NCBI RefSeq assembly: GCF_026626635.1
Contig: NZ_JAPNKA010000001.1
Span: 1,550,001 to 1,614,000 of the forward strand
Length of the DNA stretch: 64,000 nucleotides
From: Archangium lansingense
GTDB lineage: Bacteria > Myxococcota > Myxococcia > Myxococcales > Myxococcaceae
Direction: 5' to 3'
Part shown: positions 10,272-19,247 of the stretch, piece after piece
Numbering within the stretch: the stretch's first letter is position 1
How the letters are laid out: every line of letters starts with the position of its first letter
Position numbers and translations under genes: made by a program
Notes under the pieces: model-generated
Database searches by the model: none
Seen by the model: the letters and a program-made list of their open reading frames with translations, nothing else
What the model was told of the DNA's origin: nothing

Positions 10272-11177
10272 ATGTCCGATTCGGATCACATCAAACTGGA
10301 GGACTACAAGGATCTCCACCAACCCAAGGGCGGCGCCGGCGGCAAGGGCTGCCTGTGGGAACATGAGAGCGAATACAAGGAGGGCCACCGCTGTTCGCAC
10401 CGCTGGCAGGCGTACGAGCATGCCAAGGAGGACAAGCACCTCTACAACTACCCCGCCTACAAGAGCCTCAGCGTCGACCACAAGCCCTCCCGCCGCGACA
10501 GCTTCCCGACCGCCGCCTATGCGGGCCCCAAGACGCGACGGCCTACCGACACCTACGCGATGCGGAATACCTTCTCGGGCTACGGCGTGACACCGATCTC
10601 CGAGCCGTTGAAGAAGAAGCCGCGGCCCGGTCAGTGGAACCTGGAGTATCCAGGCAACTTCACGGACAAGATCGTCAAGCCGTATTGGCACAACGCGCAC
10701 CACATCATCCCCAGGTCGGTCCTGCAGGACGAACTCCAGGAGGCCAGCAAGGACGACGCGCGCATCGCCCCGATGATCGCTCAGGGGCTCCTCAGGGCAG
10801 AGTACAACCTCAACGACAAGCTCAACATGGTCATCCTGCCCATGGACCGTGCGGTGGCGGAGGCACTGGGCTTGCCACGGCACCTGCTGGGCCACCAGGC
10901 CAAGGTGGGAGAGGACCTGTTCGGTAAACGCCGCGAGACGGACCACCCGAACTACTCCAATCGCGTTCGGATCCTGATGCGGCCGGTGATGAATCAGTAC
11001 CGGGCCATCATGGCGGCGAAGCTGAAGGAGGACCACCCCGGCCCGCCGGACGCACTCGCCCGGCAGCAACTGGAGCAGGTCTCGCGGACCATCTACAAAG
11101 CCATCGTGACGGCCGGAAAGTTCATGAAGGGCAAGTCACTGGATGAGCTCAAGTTCGGCGGGGTGGGGGGGCGCTGA
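10272..11177 (+). CDS. AHH-family nuclease, probable antibacterial effector
   Basis: 301 residues. The C-terminal half has the HNH/AHH nuclease signature: N-A-H-H-I-I-P at about 141-147, N-M-V-I-L-P at 185-190, L-P-R-H-L-L-G-H at 201-208, and H-P-N-Y-S at 225-229. Family members cleave DNA or RNA as toxins. The N-terminal 130 residues are hydrophilic, with scattered Cys/His and no signal peptide, and may be a delivery domain. It follows the ketosynthase-like gene by 15 bp and precedes an immunity-type gene by 3 bp, so all are probably co-transcribed. Type VI secretion is the likeliest route (inference); no secretion genes are in view. Confidence 0.8.
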   Translation: MSDSDHIKLEDYKDLHQPKGGAGGKGCLWEHESEYKEGHRCSHRWQAYEHAKEDKHLYNYPAYKSLSVDHKPSRRDSFPTAAYAGPKTRRPTDTYAMRNTFSGYGVTPISEPLKKKPRPGQWNLEYPGNFTDKIVKPYWHNAHHIIPRSVLQDELQEASKDDARIAPMIAQGLLRAEYNLNDKLNMVILPMDRAVAEALGLPRHLLGHQAKVGEDLFGKRRETDHPNYSNRVRILMRPVMNQYRAIMAAKLKEDHPGPPDALARQQLEQVSRTIYKAIVTAGKFMKGKSLDELKFGGVGGR

Positions 11178-11180
11178 GCG

Positions 11181-11765
11181 ATGGCGTATTTCCATATGAA
11201 CACCCTGGGCGACGACGTGGACGAGGCTCTGGCGCGCGTCCTCGAGGAGCCGGACAGGATGGGGGGCTTGGGTTTCAAGCTGGCCCAGGGTGAGCCCATT
11301 GGCGACGCGTACCCGCAGGACGCCCGCGTGCACCTGGACCCGTACTCCACTGGCGTCAAGCTGTGCTCGCTGCTGGGCAACACGGTGGGCTACCTGATCG
11401 TCAACGGTGCGATGAAGGCGGTACTGGAGCGCCACGACGTGCACCCCGTGGAGATCCGCCCGGTCAACGTCTACAACCAGCGGAAGCGGCTGCACGGGCG
11501 GGACTACTGGATCGTCAATCCTCTGCGCTTCGTCGACTGCGTGGACCGCCGCGCCAGCCAGATCCAGTACTCGACCTCGGACCCCTCGCAGATCGTGGCC
11601 GTCGAGGAGTTGGTGTTCCGCAGAGACGCGCTAAAGGACGCTGGCGACTTGTTTCGGATCCGCGAACAGCCCATGTCGTATTTCATCAGCGAGCGGGTGG
11701 CCGCGGACCTGCAACGCGGCGGTTTCACCAACGTCTTCCTGAACGAGGTGCGCGAGGAAGGCTGA
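11181..11765 (+). CDS. Imm11/DUF1629-like immunity protein
   Basis: 194 residues. The second half reads as a DUF1629/Imm11-type protein: Y-W-I-V-N-P-L-R-F-V-D-C-V-D, then E-L-V-F-R, D-L-F-R-I-R-E, and a closing F-I-S-E-R-V-A followed by G-F-T-N-V-F. Members of this family neutralise partner toxins. It starts 3 bp after the AHH nuclease stop, as expected for a toxin/immunity pair, so its job is probably to block that nuclease. Confidence 0.75.
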   Translation: MAYFHMNTLGDDVDEALARVLEEPDRMGGLGFKLAQGEPIGDAYPQDARVHLDPYSTGVKLCSLLGNTVGYLIVNGAMKAVLERHDVHPVEIRPVNVYNQRKRLHGRDYWIVNPLRFVDCVDRRASQIQYSTSDPSQIVAVEELVFRRDALKDAGDLFRIREQPMSYFISERVAADLQRGGFTNVFLNEVREEG

Positions 11766-11793
11766 GGCCACGCCCTCCGAGCGCTGAGTCGAC

Positions 11794-12558
11794 ATGGGTT
11801 CTCGCTTCGTTCCCGTCATCCTCGCTAACGCGGACCAGGAGATCGGCGAGCTCCTCGCTGATGCCAGCCACGACGCGCCGGGGAAGGTGTTCCAGCGTCT
11901 GTGCCGGGCGTACCGCGTCCGCGGGTGCGCCGCGTTCTTCATCTCCTGCCGCGCCGCCCAGCTCCATGCTGACCTGCAGCGGAGCGGGGCCGCGCACGCC
12001 GCGTTCCTGGAGCATGCGCCGGAGGCGGAGAAAGCCACAGGCCGGGCGGCACCATTCTTTGACGCGCTGGCCTGCACGGACCTGGCCACCGCCGAGCGCA
12101 TCGCCTGGCGGTCCTCCCGCGCGCTGAAACCGGACCTCGAGCTGCCGGAGGACTTCCACTATGTGGACTTGCTGATGGAGCGGTTCTTCCGCGGCGGCCG
12201 AAAGGGAGGAGAAAGCGAGGCGATCCTCGCCCGGTTCGAGGAAGCGGTGGAGGGTGGGGCGAGCACGCGCCTGGACATTTGCCGCGCGCTGCTGGCAACG
12301 GACGCGGCGGCCTTCGAGGAGGCGCTCGCGGCGCTGGTGCAGGAACACCGCGACCACTACGCCACCGGGTTGAGCAAGGGCCGGATCCCCGAGGAGGTAT
12401 GGGCGATCGACGGATGCCTCTTCGTGGAGGGACTGGCGCTCCTGAGGGTGGCGGAACTGGCCGGGCTCCGCGTCTCGACCGACTACCCGCTGCTGCCGTC
12501 GCTCGCGCTGCCGGTGCCGCGGATCGACTTCGGGCCAGACACCTGGCGGTCGCCATAG
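11794..12558 (+). CDS. Imm49-like immunity protein
   Basis: 254 residues, helical. Features recalled from the Imm49 family are a late H-R-D-H-Y segment, a G-L-A-L-L-R-V-A-E-L-A-G-L helix and a closing Y-P-L-L-P. It follows the Imm11-like gene by 28 bp on the same strand. It may be a second immunity protein, either against the same nuclease or an orphan kept against competitors' toxins. Overlapping frames on the opposite strand are shadows. Confidence 0.65.
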   Translation: MGSRFVPVILANADQEIGELLADASHDAPGKVFQRLCRAYRVRGCAAFFISCRAAQLHADLQRSGAAHAAFLEHAPEAEKATGRAAPFFDALACTDLATAERIAWRSSRALKPDLELPEDFHYVDLLMERFFRGGRKGGESEAILARFEEAVEGGASTRLDICRALLATDAAAFEEALAALVQEHRDHYATGLSKGRIPEEVWAIDGCLFVEGLALLRVAELAGLRVSTDYPLLPSLALPVPRIDFGPDTWRSP

Positions 12559-12559
12559 C

Positions 12560-13180
12560 TCAGCCGGTGGCCGCGGTTGGGAGCTGGCGGGGGTGGAACT
12601 CTGGCCTGAACTGGTCCTCCGTTGGCGCGGCGACGAAGGGGAGCTTTGCAAGCCGCCGCTGGCAGAACCCCTGGAGGACCAGGTCCGTGAAGCTGCGCGC
12701 CAGCTTGACCAGTCGCGGGGGTGTTTCCCCGGCGCTGGCGCGCTGCCTGCGGTCGAGTGCATAGAGCGCCCACTCGCTCTCGCTGGTCGGCTCCGAGGCG
12801 GCGAAGAAGAGCGGACCGCACTGATCTGTGAAGGGCCGCGGGACAGGTCCGGGCCCCAGGACCACCACGCCGATCTGGATCGCCTTGCCAGTGAACTTGG
12901 TTCGCGACCCGTTGCTGGCGTCCACGAACGATGCGAGATCCCGGTGGATGCCCCTCGGCGTGGCGAGGAAGCCCTTCACGTTCCAGGGCACGATGATCTC
13001 GAGCAGATCCCCCAGCCGGCCGGGGCCGATCTCGGTGCAGAACGACCGGTAGCTGGCGGGAAAGGTGACCTTGAGGCGCTCCTCCGCAGCGGCCAGTTCC
13101 ACCTCGGTGGGCAGCGGGCCTGGCGGGGCGCCACGCCACTGAATCCCGCACTGGTCCAGATGCTCCTTCCATGTGGTCAT
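12560..13180 (-). CDS. SMI1/KNR4-family immunity-like protein
   Basis: 206 residues from an ATG at 13180. The first 70 residues carry the SMI1/KNR4 pattern: L-P-T-E-V-E-L-A-A-A-E-E-R-L, P-A-S-Y-R-S-F-C, G-P-G-R-L-G-D-L-L-E-I. Proteins of this superfamily often act as immunity factors in polymorphic toxin loci. It converges on the Imm49-like gene with one base between stops, on the opposite strand, so it is a separate unit at the end of the effector locus. Confidence 0.7.
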   Translation of the reverse strand: MTTWKEHLDQCGIQWRGAPPGPLPTEVELAAAEERLKVTFPASYRSFCTEIGPGRLGDLLEIIVPWNVKGFLATPRGIHRDLASFVDASNGSRTKFTGKAIQIGVVVLGPGPVPRPFTDQCGPLFFAASEPTSESEWALYALDRRQRASAGETPPRLVKLARSFTDLVLQGFCQRRLAKLPFVAAPTEDQFRPEFHPRQLPTAATG

Positions 13181-13532
13181 GGGCTGGATTGTAGCCGCGT
13201 CCTTGCGCGGATGTCCTCCGCCCGAACAGGAGCCAGTGGCTCGTCGTCTCACGATTTCTCGAGCCCCCTCTCTGGGGAGTCGCGGCTGTGAGCAGACATA
13301 GGACGAATAGGAGCCCTGAAGAGGGTGGGGGCAGGTGCGGAGAGGGCGAGGGGGCCTTTGACGGGTGCCGCCCGGGCTATGCGTCGGGCGGTGCATCCCC
13401 TTTCTGGCACATGCCTGCCCAGGTCGCCCTCTCCAGGGGGGAGCGGCCGGGGATGGGGGGCGTGAGGGCAACGGCTGGCTGGCGCTCAACACCACGCGGT
13501 CCGGGGTGGCCCTCGTGCTGCGGCCATTGGTG
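13181..13532. other. GC-rich intergenic stretch
   Basis: No gene with a ribosome site or family features is seen. It lies between the SMI1-like gene start and repeat family 2 copy B. Confidence 0.5.
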
Positions 13533-13878
13533 CAGGCCGCGTGGTGTTGAGGCTTGAGCCGCCACAGAGCCAACAGGCCCAGACTCCTGCCTCGCACCTC
13601 ATGGGAGGGAGGTCTTGGCAAGCATGTCCCTCGAGGGGCTGCGCGGCCTGTCCACTGGCCTGGTGCAATGCTCGGGTGACCTCTGTCAGCGGCCCTTCTC
13701 TTCCCCTCGGCTCCAGCCCTCACCACTCCACGGGCCTTCCATCCTTCCTATTCTCTCCACAGGGTCGCGCCGTGCTTGGGAGCGCCCACCTGGGTAGTAG
13801 GGAACGCGGGAGCCACCGTGTAGCTCCTGGAGAGGTGGCTCGGTCCGGTGCAGACATGGGGACTCGGGCCTCGCGCAG
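13533..13878 (+). repeat. dispersed repeat family 2, copy B
   Basis: About 346 bp, closely similar over its whole length to 33422-33768. Shared landmarks include GAGCCGCCAC, GAGCCAACAGGCCC, CACCTGGGTAGTAGGG and GGGGACTCGGGCCTCGCGCAG. The right end abuts palindromic repeat copy 3. In copy C the same right end leads directly into a gene start, so this may be a promoter/leader region left from a lost paralogue. Confidence 0.8.
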
Positions 13879-13885
13879 CGGGGAA

Positions 13886-13937
13886 GGTGTCAAAGGACTC
13901 GTACAGGCATATTGCCTCCTACGAATCGTCTGACACC
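13886..13937 (+). repeat. 52-nt palindromic repeat, copy 3
   Basis: Core identical to copies 1 and 2, with the same CGGGGAA and TCGGCCGG flanks. Between repeat family 2 copy B and the FGE-like gene. Confidence 0.95.
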
Positions 13938-14019
13938 TCGGCCGGGGCCCTCGCGCCGGGGCCAGGCTCGCATCAGGGTGAACGCAGCATCGCCCTGAAT
14001 CCTCCCGTGACACGGCACC

Positions 14020-14934
14020 TCACGTTCTGACAGCGACGATGCGGAAGCCGATGTGCTCGTGCCTGCGTTCGGGCTCGAACCGCTGGCGAAACCCCGCCCG
14101 GCACGCCCATCCATCGTCGGCGTAGCACCCGCCACGCCGCGCCCTGGGGTACGTGCCGTCGCGGTTGGCTTCGCCGCGCACGGAGTATGAGTCGGGGTCC
14201 ACTCCGCCCGGTAGCTGTTCGTGGACCCAGTCACGGCACCACTCGTTGACGTTGCCGTAGAGGTCGTACAGGCCCCAGGGGTTCGGCGGGTAGCTGCCGA
14301 CGGGGGTGGTCTGGTTGATCGACGGCCCAGGCGCGCCCCCGTTGTATGGCCTTCCCTGGAAGTTCGCCTGGGTGCTGCTCAGCGACGTACCGAAGGAGGT
14401 CGGCGTGGTGGTGCCGGCGCGGGCGGCGTACTCCCACTGCGCCTCGGTCGGGAGCCGGAACTCCCAGTCGGCCGGCAGCTCGCCCGAGGCGTGCGCGAGC
14501 TCCGTGAGTCGACGGGAGAAGTCTTCGACCTCGAAGTAGGTGACCCGGTACATCGGAAAGTCACCGCCCTGCCCGACGTTGAACTCGGCGGGGAACGCGC
14601 CCATGACGCGGGCCCACTCACCCTGGGTGACTTCGTATTGGCCCATCCAGAAGCCCTTGCTGATCATCACCTCCACCTGGTCTTCCCCCGGCCGTCGCTC
14701 GGGCTCGCCAGGCGGGCTGCCCATGATGAAGGTCCCCGCGGGACACCACCTGAGCTTCACTCCGAGGATCTCCCGCGCGTCGCCGGCACTCGCTCCATCA
14801 AAGGGCGACGGCGGGGCGAGCGTGGCGTCCTCTGGCAGCGGCTTGATGGAGTAACAAGCGACGAGGCCGGCGACAACCAGGCCGAGCCGCCATGTGCTTG
14901 ACGAACGCGACTTGAGAGCGAGGACCCGGACCAT
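14020..14934 (-). CDS. FGE-sulfatase (SUMF1-like) lipoprotein
   Basis: 304 residues from ATG at 14934; a TTG 18 bp upstream is an alternative. A lipobox L-V-A-C follows a hydrophobic signal near residue 25, so it is probably a lipoprotein. The body is a formylglycine-generating-enzyme fold: G-T-F-x-M-G-S near the start, Q-Y-E-V-T-Q-G-E-W, R-L-P-T-E-A-Q-W-E-Y-A-A-R, G-L-Y-D-L-Y-G-N-V-N-E-W, and a C-terminal R-R-G-G-C...C-R-A-G-F-R. The cysteine spacing differs from true sulfatase activators, so a ligand-binding or other modified role is as likely. It sits alone between palindromic repeat copies 3 and 4. Confidence 0.85.
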   Translation of the reverse strand: MVRVLALKSRSSSTWRLGLVVAGLVACYSIKPLPEDATLAPPSPFDGASAGDAREILGVKLRWCPAGTFIMGSPPGEPERRPGEDQVEVMISKGFWMGQYEVTQGEWARVMGAFPAEFNVGQGGDFPMYRVTYFEVEDFSRRLTELAHASGELPADWEFRLPTEAQWEYAARAGTTTPTSFGTSLSSTQANFQGRPYNGGAPGPSINQTTPVGSYPPNPWGLYDLYGNVNEWCRDWVHEQLPGGVDPDSYSVRGEANRDGTYPRARRGGCYADDGWACRAGFRQRFEPERRHEHIGFRIVAVRT

Positions 14935-15019
14935 GGTGGTCACGCTACGCAATCACAAGCGCGCGTCCAAGCGGACGAGAACGAACTCCAGCGGGCAAGC
15001 GCGGGGAAGGCGCGGGGAA

Positions 15020-15071
15020 GGTGTCAAAGGACTCGTACAGGCATATTGCCTCCTACGATTCGTCTGACACC
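15020..15071 (+). repeat. 52-nt palindromic repeat, copy 4
   Basis: One change from the consensus (TACGAT for TACGAA). The right flank is duplicated (CTCGGCCGACACCTCGGCCGG region) and the left flank GCGGGGAAG is doubled. Confidence 0.95.
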
Positions 15072-15207
15072 TCGGCCGACACCTCGGCCGGCGCGGCGTT
15101 GCACATTTCCTTGCATCACTCTCCAACTCGCCGTCTCCTGACCTTCGAGGGGGGAGCGAAAGACCGCTCCCGTGAACGAGTACCCTCGAACCCACCCAGG
15201 AGCGTGC

Positions 15208-15531
15208 ATGCGGAATTGGATGAAGCAGCTCGGTACCCGCTTCAGCCTCGTTGTCTCCCTCGGTGTCTCGTCGACGGCCCTGGCATATCCACCGCAGTGC
15301 GTGGATGTGTGCACGTGCGAAAGCTACTGCAACATGGACTGTTACGCTGGCACCACCTTCAAGACCACCTGTGGAGAGGATGGCGCGCTCTGCAGGGAGG
15401 TTTGCGGGGTCGGCGTCACCCAGGCCTCCCTCAGCCAGGCCTCCCTCAGCCAGGACGCCCAGGAGCAGCAGGACGCCTCCCGGGACGTGTGCACCGAGCA
15501 GGCCCAGCCGTCCGCTTCCGCGGAGAGCTGA
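15208..15531 (+). CDS. small Cys-rich secreted protein
   Basis: 107 residues. ATG at 15208 follows an AGGAG site. The signal peptide ends A-L-A before Y-P-P. The mature part has about nine cysteines in a compact block (C-V-D-V-C-T-C-E-S-Y-C...C), suggesting disulfides, followed by a Ser/Gln-rich tail with a five-residue tandem repeat (Q-A-S-L-S). It is the only gene between palindromic repeat copies 4 and 5. Function unknown. Confidence 0.65.
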   Translation: MRNWMKQLGTRFSLVVSLGVSSTALAYPPQCVDVCTCESYCNMDCYAGTTFKTTCGEDGALCREVCGVGVTQASLSQASLSQDAQEQQDASRDVCTEQAQPSASAES

Positions 15532-15670
15532 GTCCACGGCCGAGCGGGAGGAGCGGGTCCGGCTGCGCACCTGAAAAGCCTCCGCCCGCGAAGCACTTCT
15601 GGCCCGCTCTTGGTCGCCATGCCGGAAGCCTTGAGCCATGATGCGGGTCAGGTCTTTATTGCCGCGGGAA

Positions 15671-15722
15671 GGTGTCAAAGGACTCGTACAGGCATATTGC
15701 CTCCTACGAATCGTCTGACACC
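15671..15722 (+). repeat. 52-nt palindromic repeat, copy 5
   Basis: Core identical to the consensus. The right flank differs: GAGAAGGTGACACC follows, as if a second right end had been rearranged. Confidence 0.95.
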
Positions 15723-15867
15723 GAGAAGGTGACACCGAGAAGGTCGTGGAGGGCAACGTCGCGCGGCTCCACCCCTCGCGGCGTGCTGGGCCACGCTACG
15801 CGCTGCCCTCCGCCGCGAGCTCGCCGGTTCCCCTTGACATTGCGCGCCCGAAACTCGAAGGCGGGAC

Positions 15868-17457
15868 ATGTCTTTCGTCCTGAGCTGGCAGCGAGAACGC
15901 TACGTCGAGCCCGAGGAGCTGATCGCTGCCATCGAGGAGACCGGGCGCGCGCTCTCGCTCTCGTTCGTGGCGCGTTCGGTATCCGCCGACGACGAAGAGG
16001 TCGACGATCCGGGCGGGTCCGGTGTGACCCTGCTCCTCGCGGGCAAGGAGGAGGACGACCTCGAGCTCGCCATCGAAGGACCGATCCCGATACGCGCTTT
16101 GGCCTCCTTCACGGGCCATGGGCTCGAGCTCTACCAGTGCACCGTGAGCACCGATTGGGCACCCGCTTACTTGTTCATGCTCCACGTGGCGACGTTGCTC
16201 GGGATGGTGCCGAAGGACCGGCTCGAGGACGACTCCGACTTCGTGAGCGAGGTCCGCTCCTGGGTGGGCGAGTGCGTCGAGGGAGAGGTCGATGAAAAGG
16301 CCGGGCTACGCGTCGCAGCGAAGGCAGGCGCCGTCGGCCCATTGCAGCTCCAGGCCCGACGCGAGGCAGACGGCCCCGTGCTCGAGGTTCGCGGCGCCGG
16401 GACCGACCTCTCCTTTCGCCTGACCGGCGGCGCGGCGAGCCTCGACGCTCACGGCCTCGAGCGAGTCCTCGCATCCGTGCGCGGGGACGAGCTCGAGTCG
16501 CTCGTGGCGGAGGAGCGCGCTCGTCGACTCGCCACCACCGAGCCGGCCGCCGATCCGGCGCATGGCGGAGCGAGCGTCTTTCGGGTCTGGGTGGACGGTG
16601 TGGCGGGGCCCGCGCGTTCGCTCGCGATGTCCGACTGCATCGACGAGCTGGACCTTCCAGCGCACGTCGACGCCGCGCACGTCGTTTGCGACCTCGTTCA
16701 TTACCTCCCGCACGGCCAGCCGATGGCCCGCAGCGCCAGGCTGGAGATGCCGCTCGATGAGCCACTCGATGACCTCTGGTTGCTTCCGACATGGTGCTGG
16801 ACGCCGACCGTCACCGAAGTTCAGCGCGTCTTCGAGGAGTTCAGGCGCAATCCGCGCGCGCGCTTCGTTCCGCCTCTGCCGCAGCCGGACGAGGAAGGGC
16901 TCACGCTGGAGAGCTGGCTGGATGCGTTTGCGCGCATCACGGGCCGGCTCGGCAGCTTGAGAGCTCGCGACCTCATTGTCGCCGACACAGGCGCGGCGGC
17001 GCTCCTGCCCGCGGGGCTGACCCCGAGCATGCCGATCCGGGTCGAGCAAATCTCCGACATCCTGGCGGCGATCGAGGCGGCCATCACGGGGGGACATGGC
17101 GCTTGGGGCGCGCATGAGGGGCTGCTGCTCTCGGGCGAATGGGCGAACGACTCGACGGATGATTTCGTCGACGGTCTCGTGGCCATGCTCGGGCTGCCCG
17201 AGCCGCCCGAGCCCGCTCCGTACGACGAGTACCTCGCGACGCTCAATGCGGCGGCCGAGTCGCTCGGGAAGGAAGAGCACCTCTACGTCGTCCCCAACTC
17301 GGTCGGCCTGACCTTGGTCATCAAGCTCCACCCGCGCACGTTCGACGAGCTGACGGCCAAAGGCCTCCTCGAGGCTCACCTCGCGTCGGGGCCAGGCGTC
17401 GCGCGCCGCGGCTACTGGCGACAGCTCGCATCCTGGTGGTCGAAGCGTTTCTCGTAG
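15868..17457 (+). CDS. hypothetical protein, 529 residues
   Basis: Unrecognised. The ATG is preceded by GAAGG. The protein is acidic and soluble, without signal or membrane segments. The first ~115 residues look like an alpha/beta domain; the middle has a long Arg/Glu helix. A second alpha/beta region (S-D-C-I-D-E-L-D-L-P) includes W-C-W-T-P-T-V-T-E-V near residue 310. It is the only gene between palindromic repeat copy 5 and the longer repeat relative. Confidence 0.7.
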   Translation: MSFVLSWQRERYVEPEELIAAIEETGRALSLSFVARSVSADDEEVDDPGGSGVTLLLAGKEEDDLELAIEGPIPIRALASFTGHGLELYQCTVSTDWAPAYLFMLHVATLLGMVPKDRLEDDSDFVSEVRSWVGECVEGEVDEKAGLRVAAKAGAVGPLQLQARREADGPVLEVRGAGTDLSFRLTGGAASLDAHGLERVLASVRGDELESLVAEERARRLATTEPAADPAHGGASVFRVWVDGVAGPARSLAMSDCIDELDLPAHVDAAHVVCDLVHYLPHGQPMARSARLEMPLDEPLDDLWLLPTWCWTPTVTEVQRVFEEFRRNPRARFVPPLPQPDEEGLTLESWLDAFARITGRLGSLRARDLIVADTGAAALLPAGLTPSMPIRVEQISDILAAIEAAITGGHGAWGAHEGLLLSGEWANDSTDDFVDGLVAMLGLPEPPEPAPYDEYLATLNAAAESLGKEEHLYVVPNSVGLTLVIKLHPRTFDELTAKGLLEAHLASGPGVARRGYWRQLASWWSKRFS

Positions 17458-17478
17458 CGGCCGAAGGTGTCGGCCGAA

Positions 17479-17594
17479 GGTGTCAGAGGATTTGTACAGC
17501 CGAGGGTCTCCTTGAACCGGAGGACGGCCGGCTTCGTTGCCGGTGATGCCCTCCTCGCGGAGCAGCAGGCTCCGACTCGAATTCTCTGACACCT
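17479..17594 (+). repeat. 116-bp longer relative of the palindromic repeat
   Basis: Begins GGTGTCAGAGGATTTGTACAG and ends with TCGAATTCTCTGACACC. The first ~20 bases match the left end of the short repeats with few changes, but the centre is a different 75-bp sequence. The two ends pair for about ten bases. A partial GGTGT copy precedes it at 17465. Confidence 0.75.
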
Positions 17595-17704
17595 TTGTCG
17601 GGCGCGCTGTCGAGCCGGGTGCTTGAGTACGCCATCGCGCTCCTACATGATGCGCTGCTGCGCGAGCCGCCCGTGTTCAGTGCGCAGCTGGGAGTTGGTC
17701 CGCC

Positions 17705-19009
17705 GTGATTGCCCGATCTGCTCGCGAGTGCTTGCTGTACATCCAGCTCCATCCGTGTGCTTGTGGTGCGCCGAATCCCGCGAAGAGCCAGGGCGTTCAC
17801 TCGACGGAGAACGGGCTCGTCGCGCGCTACGCGGGCACGTGCGAACGGTGCGGGCGCGAGAACACGTTCGAGTTCACGCTCGCTCCCGAGACACCGCCGC
17901 TCGACGTGTACGGTGGTGAGCGGCCGTCGCAGCTCATCTGCCCGGGGCAGTTCGCGCTGCACTCCGACGAGCTGGCAGCGCGGTGGCCCGCCGACCCCGC
18001 GACGCTTCCCGCCGACAAGCGCGGCGCGGCGCGCGAGGAGCTGAGCTGGGCGATTCGCGACCTCGAGGAGGTGGCGAAGTTCATGGTCGATGGTGCGGTC
18101 CCCGAGGTCGCGTTCACGTCGGACGCGGGACTCGCGCTGTACCGCGCGCAACCCGGTCGATTCCGCAGGATGCGCCTGGAAGCGCGCATCGAAGCGTATC
18201 GCCGCCTGGTCGCAGCGCTCGGCGGAACTGGGAGACCTGCCACGATGAACGCGTTTGAACGAGTGCTCGCGGAGCCGGGCTCGTTTGCCGCGCGCAAGGA
18301 GCTGCTCGCGGAGTGGAAGCGTAAGGGCGATCGGCGTGCGTCGGTGCTCGAGAAGCAGCTGGCGCTGTTCGAGGCGGCGAAGGCGGGCGGCGACGTCGAT
18401 CCGCAGCGGCGCGCGGTCAACGTCGAGCTCATTCGCGACGGCAAGGCGCTCGCTGGCGAGCTCGCCGGGTTGGTCCAGGACTTCAAGTTCCAACGCGGCC
18501 TGGTCGCCGAGATCAAGATCAGCGGCGCGGACTTCGTCGCGCGCGCGGCGAAGCTGTTCACGCTCGCGCCGATCCAGCACGTGACCATCACGCTGCCGCT
18601 GCCGTCGGTGATCGCGTTCTTCGAGGTGCCGCAGCTCGCGAAGCTGACGTCGCTGAACATGCCCCTCCTCGGCGCCGCGTTCGGGGACGCCGGGGCGAGC
18701 GCGCTCGCGGGATGTGCCCACGCCAAGGGGCTGAAGTGGATCTCCCTCAACCAGGACGAGCTCACGCTGGTGGGTGTCGAGTCGCTCGCGGCCTCGACGT
18801 ACCTCGCCGACGTCGCCTTCCTCGGCCTGGACGGAAACCCCGTGGACCCGACGCCGGTCAGCCAGGAAGTGATGGAAGGACGCTATGCGGGCGCCCGGCC
18901 AGTGCTGGCCGAGCAGCTCGAGAAGAAGTTCGGCCCGCGACGATGGCTGCAGGTTCCGGAGAATCCCGAGGACTGGCCGCCCCACCGCGAGGCGCTCGCG
19001 ATCACGTAA
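17705..19009 (+). CDS. TIGR02996-type repeat-companion protein
   Basis: 434 residues. The N-terminal 60 residues carry C-x-C and C-x2-C pairs that could form a zinc ribbon. A central segment (F-E-R-V-L-A-E-P-G, R-K-E-L-L-A-E-W, G-D-R-R-A-S-V-L-E) matches the short TIGR02996 repeat-companion domain found in myxobacteria and planctomycetes. The C-terminal part has leucine-rich-repeat-like turns (L-T-S-L-N-M-P-L-L, G-L-K-W-I-S-L). Probably a protein-interaction scaffold. Bounded by the 116-bp relative and palindromic repeat copy 7. Confidence 0.7.
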   Translation: MIARSARECLLYIQLHPCACGAPNPAKSQGVHSTENGLVARYAGTCERCGRENTFEFTLAPETPPLDVYGGERPSQLICPGQFALHSDELAARWPADPATLPADKRGAAREELSWAIRDLEEVAKFMVDGAVPEVAFTSDAGLALYRAQPGRFRRMRLEARIEAYRRLVAALGGTGRPATMNAFERVLAEPGSFAARKELLAEWKRKGDRRASVLEKQLALFEAAKAGGDVDPQRRAVNVELIRDGKALAGELAGLVQDFKFQRGLVAEIKISGADFVARAAKLFTLAPIQHVTITLPLPSVIAFFEVPQLAKLTSLNMPLLGAAFGDAGASALAGCAHAKGLKWISLNQDELTLVGVESLAASTYLADVAFLGLDGNPVDPTPVSQEVMEGRYAGARPVLAEQLEKKFGPRRWLQVPENPEDWPPHREALAIT

Positions 19010-19052
19010 CCCTCGGATTCAACTGGCCCCTGCGGTTGGCCGCAGCGGGGAA

Positions 19053-19104
19053 GGTGTCAAAGGACTCGTACAGGCATATTGCCTCCTACGAATCGTCCGA
19101 CACC
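19053..19104 (+). repeat. 52-nt palindromic repeat, copy 7
   Basis: Right end reads CGACACC, one change from the consensus; the rest is identical. Numbering counts the 116-bp relative as copy 6. Confidence 0.95.
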
Positions 19105-19151
19105 TCGGGCCGACACCCCGGAGGGGTCTCTTGCGGAGTCGGAGAGCACAA

Positions 19152-19241
19152 CTCCGGCGCGAGCCTCCGCGTCGCCTCCCAGCACCGCCAGGCCAGCGGC
19201 GTCTCATCGCCACCCAGGCAGAGGTCCCCGAGGTCCTTGTG
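19152..19241 (-). pseudogene. fragment of the TPR protein at 42325
   Basis: The minus strand encodes H-K-D-L-G-D-L-C-L-G-G and L-A-W-R-C-W-E-A-T-R-R-L-A-P-E-L. This matches the C-terminal region of the protein encoded at 42325-43674 (Y-K-D-L-G-D-L-Y-L-G-G, L-A-W-L-C-W-E-A-A-R-R-L-A-P-E-L). No start or remaining domain is present, so it is a decayed scrap of a paralogue. Confidence 0.8.
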
Positions 19242-19247
19242 CGAGCG

